Shown piece by piece: positions 41,932-49,807 of a DNA stretch of 53,236 bases. The stretch's first letter is position 1. Each line of letters opens with the position of its first letter. Under the pieces are notes generated by a model. The model did not search any database. It was not told the origin of the DNA and saw only the letters and a program-made list of their open reading frames with translations. A program made the translations under genes and the position numbers. This DNA is from Bacillus sp. J33 (GTDB lineage: Bacteria; Bacillota; Bacilli; Bacillales; Cytobacillaceae). The DNA lies in contig NZ_JAEL01000032.1 in NCBI RefSeq assembly GCF_000518885.1, positions 1-53,236 of the forward strand. The letters are read 5' to 3'.

Positions 41932-41945
41932 CTAATTACCCTCCC

Positions 41946-42071
41946 TTAATTAGCTTTTACGTGTTTTTCATCCAGGCGTTTTTCAATCTTCCTAAGCTCA
42001 TCCCGGTCTCTAAGGAGCTCTTCTTTGTTCTTTTTAACAAGCTCTGTAAACGACAGCTTCTGCCTTTTCAT
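41946..42071 (-). CDS. FbpB-like small basic protein (41 aa), in the Mn-riboswitch operon
   Basis: Begins MKRQKLSFTELVKKNKEELL and ends KRLDEKHVKAN: a strongly charged, all-helical small protein with the pattern of the FbpB family, whose B. subtilis founder is Fur-regulated and acts with the FsrA small RNA in iron sparing. GGAAAGGAG precedes the ATG. Unlike FbpB it lies directly behind a manganese riboswitch and in front of the manganese exporter, so its expression should follow Mn. It is 68% or so similar by eye to the second copy at 46858-46983. Confidence 0.75.
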   Translation of the reverse strand: MKRQKLSFTELVKKNKEELLRDRDELRKIEKRLDEKHVKAN

Positions 42072-42152
42072 TCTCACGTCTCCTTTCCTTTAATCTTTAA
42101 GTATGGATAGCTTCGCACTGTTTCCTTGCGGTTATGTTTATTCAGAGGCAAT

Positions 42153-42190
42153 AAAAAAACCTCTACCAGCAAGCGGTAAAGGTTTTAATA
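42153..42190 (-). terminator. Second (distal) terminator of the Mn-riboswitch leader
   Basis: AACCTTTACC-GCTTGCT-GGTAGAGGTT followed by TTTTT on the minus strand. It closely resembles the proximal stem-loop 40 bases upstream. Confidence 0.8.
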
Positions 42191-42196
42191 AAACAA

Positions 42197-42230
42197 AAAG
42201 ACCTTTACCCGAAACAGGCAAAGGTCTTGC
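42197..42230 (-). terminator. First (proximal) terminator of the Mn-riboswitch leader
   Basis: AAGACCTTTGCC-TGTTTC-GGGTAAAGGTCTT followed by TTTGTTTT on the minus strand, directly after the aptamer: the expected expression platform. Confidence 0.8.
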
Positions 42231-42326
42231 TAACAACGGTAAGGTTGCCAACAAAGCCGGGAGCTCTTAACTCCGAAATGACGACTCTGCTGTAAAAGCT
42301 ACTCCCCTTTAGGAGAAACTATTCAA
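42226..42326 (-). ncRNA. yybP-ykoY manganese riboswitch
   Basis: Minus-strand reading: CTAAAGGGGAGTAGC, then GCAGAGTCGTCATTTCGGAG, CTCCCGGCTTTGTTGGCAAC and CTTACCGTTG. These are the conserved loops of the yybP-ykoY aptamer. In B. subtilis this RNA allows transcription of ykoY when Mn(II) is bound. Here it precedes an FbpB-like gene and a TerC gene. Confidence 0.93.
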
Positions 42327-42369
42327 CTATTAATTTAATCTTATTATACTTAGTCAAATCTGTCAATCG

Positions 42370-43365
42370 TTATGCAAATCGATAATAAATTAAAATGAAC
42401 GCTCCAAGCACAAAGATAAAGTTAAGGAATACAAATATAAATTGATCTGTCTTTGTTTTATGCAGCTTAATCGGCGGATTGTAGAATGATACCCCTTCAA
42501 TAATGAAAATGATCAGCACCACATGAATCATAAAATGGCCAATTACTTCAGTCATCCCAAACAGCATCGTTGTTGTAATAAAAATGACTGTCACTGCAAA
42601 ACCAACAACACGATTCAGAATCCCAACTACAAGCAAATAGCCGACAACAAACTCAATGAATGCAGCCATCACCACAAACGCAGCCGGCGCAAACCCAAAT
42701 GTCGGAACTCCATGATTGGCTACGATATCGAGAGACATACTTGGATATACCCATTTTTCAACAGCTACCCAGCATAGGGATAAACCCGTACCTAAATAGA
42801 GAAACGGAAAACCAACTTTTTCAAGCTTCGTGCCGCCGATCAGCAATACCCCAATAATCGCTACATAATAGCCATAGTCAAGCATATGGAATATGCCATT
42901 ATGAAGAGTTACATAACCAAATAACCCCAATAATATGACTGCCGCAATCTTTGTAGAGATGTGATGAGGGATTACCAGGAATCCAATAGCAGCCCAGGTT
43001 AGAATCATGGCCAATGTGCTGCTTAGGTGGAATTCTGGCGCAAACAGTGCTCCATTTGCCACCTGTAATATTAAAGCTGCAGCTGTCCCGTACTTCAGAA
43101 TGTATCTGCTATATTTACGGAACCGAGAAAGCCACTCATCAAGCCTCTTGATCTTCGCCAATTCAGCTGTTTTCGGAATCACTAATGTCAGCAGCGCCAA
43201 CACCATTGCAGCGGTAAAAGCCAGCACCATAAATAATGGCGATAATATATTTTCAATCGTTTCCTTTTGAGGAACTACGCTTGTGAACCATTTCACATGA
43301 GCACTTGTAAAAAAAGGCGTCATTATAAGTCCGATGATTAAAAGAAGCTGGAATAGTTTTCTCAT
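42370..43365 (-). CDS. Polytopic membrane protein, DoxX-like
   Basis: 331 residues, about nine membrane segments and an N-terminal signal-like helix ending in TSAHVKWF. The C-terminal half, with a histidine-containing helix pattern and a YLLVVGILNRVVGFAV stretch, recalls DoxX/quinol-oxidase-associated proteins. Several histidines fall in membrane segments (HVKWF, LHNGIFH, IGHFMIHVVL), which could ligate haem or metal. Function unknown. AAAGGAGG precedes the ATG. It is monocistronic. Confidence 0.6.
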   Translation of the reverse strand: MRKLFQLLLIIGLIMTPFFTSAHVKWFTSVVPQKETIENILSPLFMVLAFTAAMVLALLTLVIPKTAELAKIKRLDEWLSRFRKYSRYILKYGTAAALILQVANGALFAPEFHLSSTLAMILTWAAIGFLVIPHHISTKIAAVILLGLFGYVTLHNGIFHMLDYGYYVAIIGVLLIGGTKLEKVGFPFLYLGTGLSLCWVAVEKWVYPSMSLDIVANHGVPTFGFAPAAFVVMAAFIEFVVGYLLVVGILNRVVGFAVTVIFITTTMLFGMTEVIGHFMIHVVLIIFIIEGVSFYNPPIKLHKTKTDQFIFVFLNFIFVLGAFILIYYRFA

Positions 43366-43532
43366 GATGTCATTGCCTCCTTTTTGGCATTTGAAATTAG
43401 CATAAACAATATAAGTACAGTATTAATATATAATACTTTTCGATGCTGGGGAGTATCTAAAGATGAACATTATGTGAAATAATTCACAATGATTGCATAG
43501 CACCTTATTTATCCGTTCTTAGGATAAACAAA

Positions 43533-43562
43533 TAGCAGGCGAATACTCTTCGCCTGCTCATA
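43533..43562 (-). terminator. Terminator of the phoD-tatA operon
   Basis: AGCAGGCGAA...TTCGCCTGCT stem, followed on the minus strand by ATTTGTTT. Confidence 0.75.
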
Positions 43563-43569
43563 CTCTTCT

Positions 43570-43776
43570 CTATTTCTCTTTTTTCACAGCTGCTAAAACC
43601 GGCTTTTTCTCGTCGCTTTTTTCTTCTTCTCCCACTAGATCCTTTGCTGCACTCTTAAATTCTGTTAACGTCCGCCCAAATGCACGGCCGATTTCAGGGA
43701 GCTTTGATGGCCCAAATATTATTAATGCGATAACTAGAACCAGAATTAAACCCGGAATGCCAATATTGGATATCAT
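43570..43776 (-). CDS. tatA: Sec-independent translocase subunit TatA
   Basis: 68 residues. One N-terminal membrane span ([18 protein letters not shown]), the [15 protein letters not shown] hinge and amphipathic helix, then a charged tail. It forms the pore of the twin-arginine export pathway. It lies 12 bp after phoD, whose product has a Tat signal, mirroring the phoD-tatAd arrangement of B. subtilis, but no tatC follows. Confidence 0.93.
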   Translation of the reverse strand: MISNIGIPGLILVLVIALIIFGPSKLPEIGRAFGRTLTEFKSAAKDLVGEEEKSDEKKPVLAAVKKEK

Positions 43777-43788
43777 CTACTCACCGCC

Positions 43789-45543
43789 TTAATTTAAAAC
43801 CTTTTTGCGCTTTTTCTCAAGCTGCTTCTCGTGTGCACGGGCATGGGCGCGGTGGCGGTCTTCTTCCACCTCAGCAGACATTTGGACACCCTGAGGTACA
43901 GCTGAAGTAGATATTTGCTTTAAGCCCTGCTGGTCTTTTTCAAAAACAAAGGATGCTCTTGTTGATATATCTGCTCCATGCTCTGTTACAAAAGGAAGCA
44001 CCCGGAAATCTGCACGCCACTGGTCTGGTGTTACCTGGCAGCGGACATAACCCCTATAGTTATTGAAAAATTTAATATGCGGATTCTCAGCAAGTGTCTT
44101 CTCTGTATCCGCTCTGACATCCGAACCATTTCCGCCCGAAGTAATTGAAGTGCCAACAAACTCTGCGCCAATCAGTTTTGATTGCTGATCTTTGTAATCG
44201 GTAAGAATATTTGAAGCCCAGCTCGCATGAACATCCCCTGTCAGCACAATCAGATTGTCCATGCCATTTTCCGCTGCAAAATCGGTTAGGCGCTGGCGGG
44301 CAGCCGGGTAGCCATCCCAGGCATCCATGCTGAATCTAGGGTTAGTGCTTGTCCCAAAATTCCTCTCTGAAAAAAAGACCTGCTGAGCCAGGACGTTCCA
44401 ATGCGAATTGGAGCTGGCAAGGTTCTGTTCAACCCATTGCTCTTGCTCTTTACCAAGAAGGGTACGGTTCGGATCGAGTGACTCAGGTGTATGTGGTTTG
44501 CTGCCATCCCCATTTGCCTGGTCATCGCGATACTGGCGGGAATCCAGTACAAGGAAAGACGCAAGCTTGCCATAGCTGAATTCCCTGTATAGCTGCATTC
44601 CTTCTCCGTGCGGCATGGATGATAGACGGAGCGGCATATGTTCATAATAGGCTTGATAAGCCGCTGCACGGCGCTTGATAAACTCTTCAACAGATTGCCC
44701 TTTTTCCGGGATTTCAGATGCATAGTTATTTTCAACCTCATGGTCATCCCATGTAACAATCCATGGGAATGCCGCATGTGCTTCTTTCAGATGAATATCA
44801 GATTTGTACTGCCCATACCGATTCCGATAATCCTCCAATGTGATAATTTCAGGGCCGCTATGGTCGCGCACATTTCCAGTCGGAGAAATGTATTCATTTG
44901 GCCCATATTCATATATGTAATCGCCCAGGTGGAAAACTAAATCCAGATTTTCCTTCGCCATATGCTGATAGGCAGTAAAGTAGCCGTGCTCATATTGCTG
45001 ACAGGAAGCAAATGCAAATGACAGGCTTGCAACATCCGTCCCAGCGGCCGGCAATGTTTTCGTTTTGCCGATTGGGCTAACCTCATTGCCAGTTTTAAAA
45101 CGATAATAATAGATAGTGTTTGGCTTTAATCCATCTGCTTCAACATGTACGGAATGGGCCAAATCAGGTACGGCAATCTCTGTTCCGCGCTTCACGATTT
45201 TACGGAAATGCGCATCTTCAGCAAGCTCCCAGTTGACAGGAACGGCATGGTCTGGCATTCCTCCGCCATTAAGCGGTTCTGGCGCAAGCCTTGTCCATAA
45301 AACCACACTGTCAGAAAGAGGATCTCCTGATGCAACACCAAGTGTGAACGGATATTTCTCGAACTTAGGGGCCGCATCAACCTTCAGATTCCCTACTCCG
45401 AGCGACTGTGCTACAGCAAGCGCAAGCGAAAACCCGGCAATTTTACTTGCCCCTGAAAGAAAGCTTCGGCGATCAATGTCCTTTTTCAAACTTTCCTCAT
45501 TGAATTTCCTGATTAACTCATCAATTGACCTCTCATTTCTCAT
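43789..45543 (-). CDS. phoD: Alkaline phosphatase/phosphodiesterase PhoD, Tat-exported
   Basis: 584 residues. Tat signal with DRRSFLSG (twin arginine at 25-26) and a hydrophobic stretch ending near AVAQSLGVG. A PhoD N-terminal domain is followed by the metallophosphatase core: FAFASCQQYEHGYFTAY near 178, DLVFHLGDYIYEYG near 202 (Ca/Fe ligands), VTWDDHEVENNY near 255, VLTGDVHASWASN near 437. It releases phosphate from wall or extracellular esters. The ATG at 45543 is favoured (AGAGGTGAAGGA upstream); a GTG three codons earlier is the alternative. A Pho box was sought upstream and not clearly found. Confidence 0.93.
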   Translation of the reverse strand: MRNERSIDELIRKFNEESLKKDIDRRSFLSGASKIAGFSLALAVAQSLGVGNLKVDAAPKFEKYPFTLGVASGDPLSDSVVLWTRLAPEPLNGGGMPDHAVPVNWELAEDAHFRKIVKRGTEIAVPDLAHSVHVEADGLKPNTIYYYRFKTGNEVSPIGKTKTLPAAGTDVASLSFAFASCQQYEHGYFTAYQHMAKENLDLVFHLGDYIYEYGPNEYISPTGNVRDHSGPEIITLEDYRNRYGQYKSDIHLKEAHAAFPWIVTWDDHEVENNYASEIPEKGQSVEEFIKRRAAAYQAYYEHMPLRLSSMPHGEGMQLYREFSYGKLASFLVLDSRQYRDDQANGDGSKPHTPESLDPNRTLLGKEQEQWVEQNLASSNSHWNVLAQQVFFSERNFGTSTNPRFSMDAWDGYPAARQRLTDFAAENGMDNLIVLTGDVHASWASNILTDYKDQQSKLIGAEFVGTSITSGGNGSDVRADTEKTLAENPHIKFFNNYRGYVRCQVTPDQWRADFRVLPFVTEHGADISTRASFVFEKDQQGLKQISTSAVPQGVQMSAEVEEDRHRAHARAHEKQLEKKRKKVLN

Positions 45544-45858
45544 TTCCTTCACCTCTATTAATCATTCTGAATTCATGTTGGATTATAAGAGGGTTTTTTT
45601 AATACAATATGAAGATATGTAAAGGAAGTCAGCTGTACCTCTGCTAAGTTAATAGGTCTTTTGTAAGAAACTGGTTTTTGAACTTTACGGTTCCTTTTAT
45701 TTGCCTTCCAAAATACCTGTATTTATTTGGGCCATTTGCCCCGCTTTTTTTTACAAAAAATTCATAGAATATTAACGAATATTGTCATAATCTTTTAGTT
45801 TACTAATCTTAAAATAGTGGTTATGATAAATACAATCTTTAAAGAAAGGATGAGGAGT
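45544..45858. other. Gap between phoD and the divergent small membrane gene
   Basis: AT-rich region containing both promoters. Only scattered TTTACA/TTAACT-like hexamers are visible, insufficient to call PhoP sites. No gene or RNA was recognised. Confidence 0.4.
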
Positions 45859-46176
45859 ATGAAATCAAGATTCATGCCGTTATTGCTGCTATCTGTATTT
45901 TTATCCTTCCTCATCACACAATACCCCGGGGTCCATGTTAATGGAATCCCTATGGACGAAAGCAAAGCCATAACAGTATCTGACCTGGCGGAGAGCTTTC
46001 TTTTAAAAGATGATCCTAAAAAATATGTTTTCACTCAGGGTCCAAATTCCCTTACTTTCGTCAGTCTGGCGATAATCCTGCTTCTATACAGCGCCCTTCA
46101 TATCATCGCCCGCAGAAAAAAGATCTTCTTCACCCCGATCTTCTACGAGGCGAACTACGTGATCCATACTCCTTAA
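45859..46176 (+). CDS. Small two-span membrane protein (105 aa)
   Basis: Begins MKSRFMPLLLLSVFLSFLI (signal or first span), an extracellular stretch rich in polar residues (about 25-65), a second span SLAIILLLYSALHIIA (about 68-86) and a basic tail. No family recognised. The ATG at 45859 is supported by AAAGGATGAGGAG. It is followed 35 bp on by another small membrane gene with its own strong ribosome binding site, so the two probably form an operon. Confidence 0.55.
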   Translation: MKSRFMPLLLLSVFLSFLITQYPGVHVNGIPMDESKAITVSDLAESFLLKDDPKKYVFTQGPNSLTFVSLAIILLLYSALHIIARRKKIFFTPIFYEANYVIHTP

Positions 46177-46211
46177 TTGTCCAATAACAACAATTAAAGG
46201 AGGAAAAGCAA

Positions 46212-46328
46212 ATGATGTGGATGCGTTTCTTAATGATCGGCCTGTTTTCATTAACAGCTTCCAGCCTGTTTTTCTATCAGGGCACGGAAATTTACCACGC
46301 CTTCGTGGAATACTTTAAACAAAAATAA
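46212..46328 (+). CDS. 38-aa single-span membrane peptide
   Basis: AAAGGAGG stands nine bases before the ATG, the frame is clean and a strong terminator follows. The product, MMWMRFLMIGLFSLTASSLF then FYQGTEIYHAFVEYFKQK, has one membrane span and an aromatic, amphipathic tail. No family recognised. It looks like a partner of the preceding small membrane protein. Confidence 0.6.
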   Translation: MMWMRFLMIGLFSLTASSLFFYQGTEIYHAFVEYFKQK

Positions 46329-46335
46329 CTTTTAC

Positions 46336-46368
46336 AGGCGCCCAGGAAACCCTCTGGGCGCTTTTTAA
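46336..46368 (+). terminator. Terminator after the small membrane genes
   Basis: GGCGCCCAG-GAAACCCT-CTGGGCGC followed by TTTTT. Confidence 0.88.
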
Positions 46369-46396
46369 ATGCTCCATAAACAAGTTAGTGAGGAGA

Positions 46397-46497
46397 GTTG
46401 ACGATATATCGGAAAAGTTGATGATAAAATGGCCAGCTTGACGATATATTTACGAAGTTGATGATAAAATGGCCCAAGTTGACGATATGCATGGAAA
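46397..46497. repeat. Phased 20-bp repeat array D (GTTGACGATATAT / GTTGATGATAAAA alternating)
   Basis: Units start at 46397, 46417, 46437, 46457 and 46478. They alternate strictly between (G/C)TTGACGATAT and GTTGATGATAAAATGGC. The pitch and the alternation match array C, although the sequence is unrelated. Confidence 0.88.
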
Positions 46498-46560
46498 ATG
46501 AGTCCTTTCCCTATACAAAACAACATCCTAAACTATGTATTTGAGTAAAAAACACTTAAA

Positions 46561-46810
46561 ATGGGCAGATTTTTTTAAAAAAGAGCCATTTTTAGCTCCT
46601 TTTCGGGCACTTTAGATACTCTTTCGATTCCCTGCTCTTCTTTTTCCATTTTACGGGCATGTTCGGTGCCCTTTTGTTTCATTTTTCTGCCCCTTCTTCC
46701 CGCTGGCGCTATTGGGCCTTCTATTCGTTCCCTTCAGCTCCTCTTTCCTCTCCCTGCAGGCACTATTTACGAACCCCAGCTGTTCATTTCCCGCACAAAT
46801 AACGTTCTCC
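46561..46810. repeat. Possible phased repeat array E (GGGCA/TGCCC phrases), low-complexity gap
   Basis: Recurring phrases GGGCAG, GAGCCA, GGGCAC, CCCTGCTC, GGTGCCCTTTTG and CTGCCCCTTC occur at intervals near 20-22 bases, with T/C-rich filler. Much more degenerate than arrays A-D; a weak GAGC...GCTC stem lies at about 46582-46600. A short open frame through it (46712-46912) overlaps the next gene antisense and is not believed. Confidence 0.4.
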
Positions 46811-46813
46811 AAT

Positions 46814-46857
46814 AAAAAAGCACCCAGCCTGTTCCAGTCCCAGGCCGGGTGCTCTCC
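46814..46857 (-). terminator. Terminator of the second FbpB-like gene
   Basis: AGCACCCAGCCT...AGGCCGGGTGCT stem; on the minus strand it is followed by TTTTTTATT. Confidence 0.8.
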
Positions 46858-46983
46858 TTACTGTGCTTTTGCATATTTATCGTCAATCTTTTTTTCAATC
46901 TTCTCAAGCTGACGGCGATCTTTCAAAAGCTCTTCTTTATTTTCTTTAATCATCTCAACTAATGATAGCTTTTTCTTTTTCAT
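46858..46983 (-). CDS. FbpB-like small basic protein (41 aa), monocistronic copy
   Basis: Begins MKKKKLSLVEMIKENKEELL and ends KIDDKYAKAQ, the same length and pattern as 41946-42071. Helical, lysine/glutamate-rich, no membrane segment. AAGGTGAG stands before the ATG and a strong terminator follows. FbpB relatives work in the iron-sparing response; no Fur box was visible upstream, so control may differ from B. subtilis. Part of the family call rests on recognition of the LS-(K/E)-NKEELL-D-LEKIEK pattern. Confidence 0.7.
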   Translation of the reverse strand: MKKKKLSLVEMIKENKEELLKDRRQLEKIEKKIDDKYAKAQ

Positions 46984-47069
46984 ATTTGCTCACCTTCTCT
47001 CAAGATGTTTCTAAAACTCTGGATGCTTAATCTAATATTTTTCGACAATAGCCGGGTGGTGCCAATAAA

Positions 47070-47936
47070 TTAAAATACTATCGTCTTATTCCCATGCACG
47101 ATGACCCGGTCTTCCACATGCCAGGCAACCGCTTGAGCCAGAACTCGCCTTTCAACGTGGCGGCCGGCAATTTTTAAGTCCTGTGCCGTATGGCGATGGT
47201 TGACGCGCAATACATCCTGCTCAATGATCGGACCTTCGTCCAGATCATTCGTGACATAATGGGCTGTTGCCCCAATCAGCTTAACTCCGCGGTTAAACGC
47301 CCTTGCATATGGATTGGCTCCCACGAAGGCAGGCAGGAAGCTATGATGGATATTGATAATCCTATTTTGATATTTGGTAATAAAGCTTGGCGAAAGGATT
47401 TGCATATATCTCGCCAGTACAATAAAATCCACTTTCCCATCCAGCAGCTCTTGTGCCTTTTGCTCGGCTTCGGATTTTGTATCAGGCGTAATCGGAATAT
47501 GATAATAAGGAATTCCGAATCCCTCTACCGCTTCCTTCAAATCAGGGTGATTGCTGATCACCAAAGGAATGTCCACATCAAGCTCCTTCGACTTCCAGCG
47601 CCAAAGCAGCTCGAGCAGGCAATGATCCATTTTCGAAACAAAGATGGCCATCCGCTTGCGCTCGCCTTTGCCGCTCAGCTTCCACTCCATTGAGTATTCC
47701 TTTGCCATCTCTGGCAAGTCCTTTTTCAGCTTCAGGAATGATTCATCAAAATCATTCATATCAAACTCAATCCGCATGAAAAAAATGCCTGCGAGCGGAT
47801 CGGTTGTATGCTGGTCAAAATGGACAATATTTGCTTTATGCTCCAACAAGAAATTGGATACCGTCGAAATGATGCCCGGCCTTTCCGGACAGGATATCAG
47901 TAATGTCGCCCGATTTGCATTGATATTTGTATTCAT
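47070..47936 (-). CDS. purU: Formyltetrahydrofolate deformylase PurU
   Basis: 288 residues, full length. N-terminal ACT domain (about 9-85: LLISCPERPGIISTVSNFL, and FFMRIEF) and a formyltransferase-like catalytic domain with SNHPDLKEAVEGFGIPYYHIP, NIHHSFLPAFVGANPY (catalytic His) and HYVTNDLDEGPIIEQD (catalytic Asp). It hydrolyses 10-formyl-THF to formate and THF, balancing one-carbon units with glycine. The ATG at 47936 has GGAGGA seven bases upstream; the longer frame starting at 48011 runs through the riboswitch terminator. A tandem glycine riboswitch controls it. Confidence 0.93.
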   Translation of the reverse strand: MNTNINANRATLLISCPERPGIISTVSNFLLEHKANIVHFDQHTTDPLAGIFFMRIEFDMNDFDESFLKLKKDLPEMAKEYSMEWKLSGKGERKRMAIFVSKMDHCLLELLWRWKSKELDVDIPLVISNHPDLKEAVEGFGIPYYHIPITPDTKSEAEQKAQELLDGKVDFIVLARYMQILSPSFITKYQNRIINIHHSFLPAFVGANPYARAFNRGVKLIGATAHYVTNDLDEGPIIEQDVLRVNHRHTAQDLKIAGRHVERRVLAQAVAWHVEDRVIVHGNKTIVF

Positions 47937-47978
47937 ATTGAGTTCCTCCATCCGCATTTCTGGAAGCTGCCATCCATT

Positions 47979-48028
47979 TAAAAAGGACAGAAAAGGGCAG
48001 CATCTTCCCACCCCTTCTCTGTCCTTTT
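47979..48028 (-). terminator. Expression-platform terminator of the glycine riboswitch
   Basis: AAAGGACAGAGAAGGG pairs with CCCTTTTCTGTCCTTT around a short loop, followed by TTAAAT on the minus strand, between the aptamers and purU. Confidence 0.8.
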
Positions 48029-48190
48029 ACCTGAGAGTTTAACCCCTTTGGTGTCGCAATATACATGCGCGCTCTCCAGAGATGCGTCCTGCTGCGGTTC
48101 TTCTACCTGAGAGATTTGCTTCAAGGGTCTTTTTAAAGCTTGCTCCTTCGGTGGCTTCATCGATGCTCTCTCCCGCAGCCGTCATTCGCT
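48010..48190 (-). ncRNA. Tandem glycine riboswitch upstream of purU
   Basis: Two aptamers, each with the CTCAGGTA hallmark on the minus strand (near 48028-48040 and 48103-48116), preceded by GCGGGAGAGAGC and CTCTGGAGAG paired elements, in the normal tandem arrangement with a terminator. Glycine would turn purU on, which makes metabolic sense because purU supplies THF for glycine cleavage. Confidence 0.93.
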
Positions 48191-48249
48191 CAATATTTTT
48201 GTTATTTTCAGAATACTACGTCATTTGAAAAGTGTCAACCAAACGGAAT

Positions 48250-48393
48250 TTATTTCACAAAATTGCCACAAATTAAACTAATCTGTTTTCTTTCCGTTTC
48301 CTCCTTATCTGCTGGAGGATTTATTGTAGCGACTTGAAAATACTCACCTGCAATAGCCTTTGCCTTTACGCTCAAAAACAGCAGTACAGCCAT
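48250..48393 (-). CDS. Doubtful 47-aa open frame
   Basis: MAVLLFLSVKAKAIAGEYFQ followed by a polar, protein-like tail ending CGNFVK. It looks like a short secreted peptide or the C-terminal fragment of a lost gene: GAGG is ten bases from the ATG and a shifted frame upstream is also protein-like. I cannot relate it to a family. The rest of 48191-48640 holds only the terminator below. Confidence 0.25.
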   Translation of the reverse strand: MAVLLFLSVKAKAIAGEYFQVATINPPADKEETERKQISLICGNFVK

Positions 48394-48600
48394 ATTCAAA
48401 ACAACCTCAGAGCCTGTATAATGCCCTCAACCTCATTACCTTTGCCCCCTATATTTTGGCAGATATAAGAATACAGTGCGGAAGAATTTGATAAAGGACT
48501 TCTTATCACGAAACTTCTAAACTGGACGATTACAGGGATTTCCATTTACAGATTAATATATATTAGAAAATTCTTCAGAAACAGCAGGCTATTGATACAC

Positions 48601-48634
48601 AAAAAGCTTGAAGACAAAAAGTCTACAAGCTTTT
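48601..48634 (-). terminator. Terminator of the MFS gene
   Basis: AAAAGCTTGAAGAC-AAAAA-GTCTACAAGCTTTT stem; followed by TTTTTGTG on the minus strand. Confidence 0.85.
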
Positions 48635-48640
48635 ATAACT

Positions 48641-49807
48641 CTATACAGCCGCTTTGGTTTTAGGCGAACGCTTCTGCCAGGCAACCGTAATAAATAATGT
48701 AACTAACAATAAAGCTAAACCTAAAACAAACGGATACGTAATCTGCACATCATAAAGTACGCCTGCAATCGTAGGGCCAAGCACGTTTCCGATGCTCATA
48801 TATGCATTGTTCATCCCCATTGCAAAGCCCTGTTCATTGCCGGCCATTTTTGAAATGAGCGTCGTTAAGACTGGACGCAGGATGGATGTTGCCAGGAATA
48901 TGATCAGTGAAATGACGAAGAAAAGGGCATAGCTTCCTGCAAACAAGGAAACAAGGAAGCCTGTAGCAGCGACTGCCAAAAAGATATTCAGTACCTTTCC
49001 TTCTCCAAATTTCCTGACAACCCGATCCACGACAAATAGCTGGACAATAACACTTATGATACCAGTTGACGTTACCATAATGGCGATTGCCTGCGGTGTG
49101 GCGCCGAACTGGTTATCAAGATAAAGCCCAAGAACCGATTCATACGCCATCAGTCCGAAGCTCATTACCAAAGTAATAACGAGCGGTATAAAATAAGGCT
49201 TCTTAACGGACATTGCCAGCTTTTTGACCATTGGGTCGTCTTCAGGCATTTCTTCTGCGGAAGCCTGCTGCAATGTACTGCTTTCCTCGAGCAGCGCAAC
49301 TGAAAAAATAACAGCAACGAGGGAAACCAGCGCCGAAATCAGAAATGGCATTTTCAGGCCGAAGTCTGCCAAAAATCCGCCAATTCCTGGCCCAACTACA
49401 ATTCCGAGTGACATCGCAGCCGAGACAAGGCCATTTCCTTTTGCACGCTGTTCCATGGTTGTAATATCAGCGATATATGCAAAAATAGCCGGAATCAGCA
49501 GTGCTGCTCCAATTCCTCCGATTACGCGCGAAAAATAAAGCAGCCAAATCGAATCTACTGCATAAAAGACCAGCATGGATAATGTTAATCCAGCTAATCC
49601 GTATATAATCATCTTTCTGCGGCCGTACTGATCAGCCCATTTTCCCGCAATTGGAGAAAATATCAGCTGGGCACCCGCAAAAATGGCAATCATCAGGCCA
49701 GCTGCCGTTCCCCCCTGATTAATGGATTCCAAATAAGCAGGCAAAATCGGAATAATGATCCCAAAGCTTCCGATGGCAATAAACATATTGATCATTAAGA
49801 TGATCAT
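48641..49807 (-). CDS. MFS drug-efflux-type transporter (NorA/Bmr-like)
   Basis: 388 residues, 12 membrane segments. IFSPIAGKWADQYGRRKMIIYG (about 49-70, MFS motif A) and LGIVVGPGIGGFLADFG (near 130-146, motif C of proton-drug antiporters) place it with NorA/Bmr/Blt. It would expel drugs or metabolites using the proton gradient. The start is odd: the frame opens with MIILMINMFIAIG although a strong AAGGAGG belongs to an ATG 41 bp upstream in another frame; that frame (MSGEQKKR) ends by a TGA overlapping this ATG. An A7 tract between them would restore one continuous frame if it were A8. Confidence 0.82.
   Translation of the reverse strand: MIILMINMFIAIGSFGIIIPILPAYLESINQGGTAAGLMIAIFAGAQLIFSPIAGKWADQYGRRKMIIYGLAGLTLSMLVFYAVDSIWLLYFSRVIGGIGAALLIPAIFAYIADITTMEQRAKGNGLVSAAMSLGIVVGPGIGGFLADFGLKMPFLISALVSLVAVIFSVALLEESSTLQQASAEEMPEDDPMVKKLAMSVKKPYFIPLVITLVMSFGLMAYESVLGLYLDNQFGATPQAIAIMVTSTGIISVIVQLFVVDRVVRKFGEGKVLNIFLAVAATGFLVSLFAGSYALFFVISLIIFLATSILRPVLTTLISKMAGNEQGFAMGMNNAYMSIGNVLGPTIAGVLYDVQITYPFVLGLALLLVTLFITVAWQKRSPKTKAAV

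Noticed and set aside
45553..45720. PhoP box upstream of phoD
   Set aside because: Only scattered TTTACA/TTAACT-like hexamers without the 11-bp spacing needed.
46712..46912. 66-codon plus-strand frame
   Set aside because: It crosses a terminator and is antisense to the FbpB-like gene; phenylalanine/serine-rich low-complexity product.
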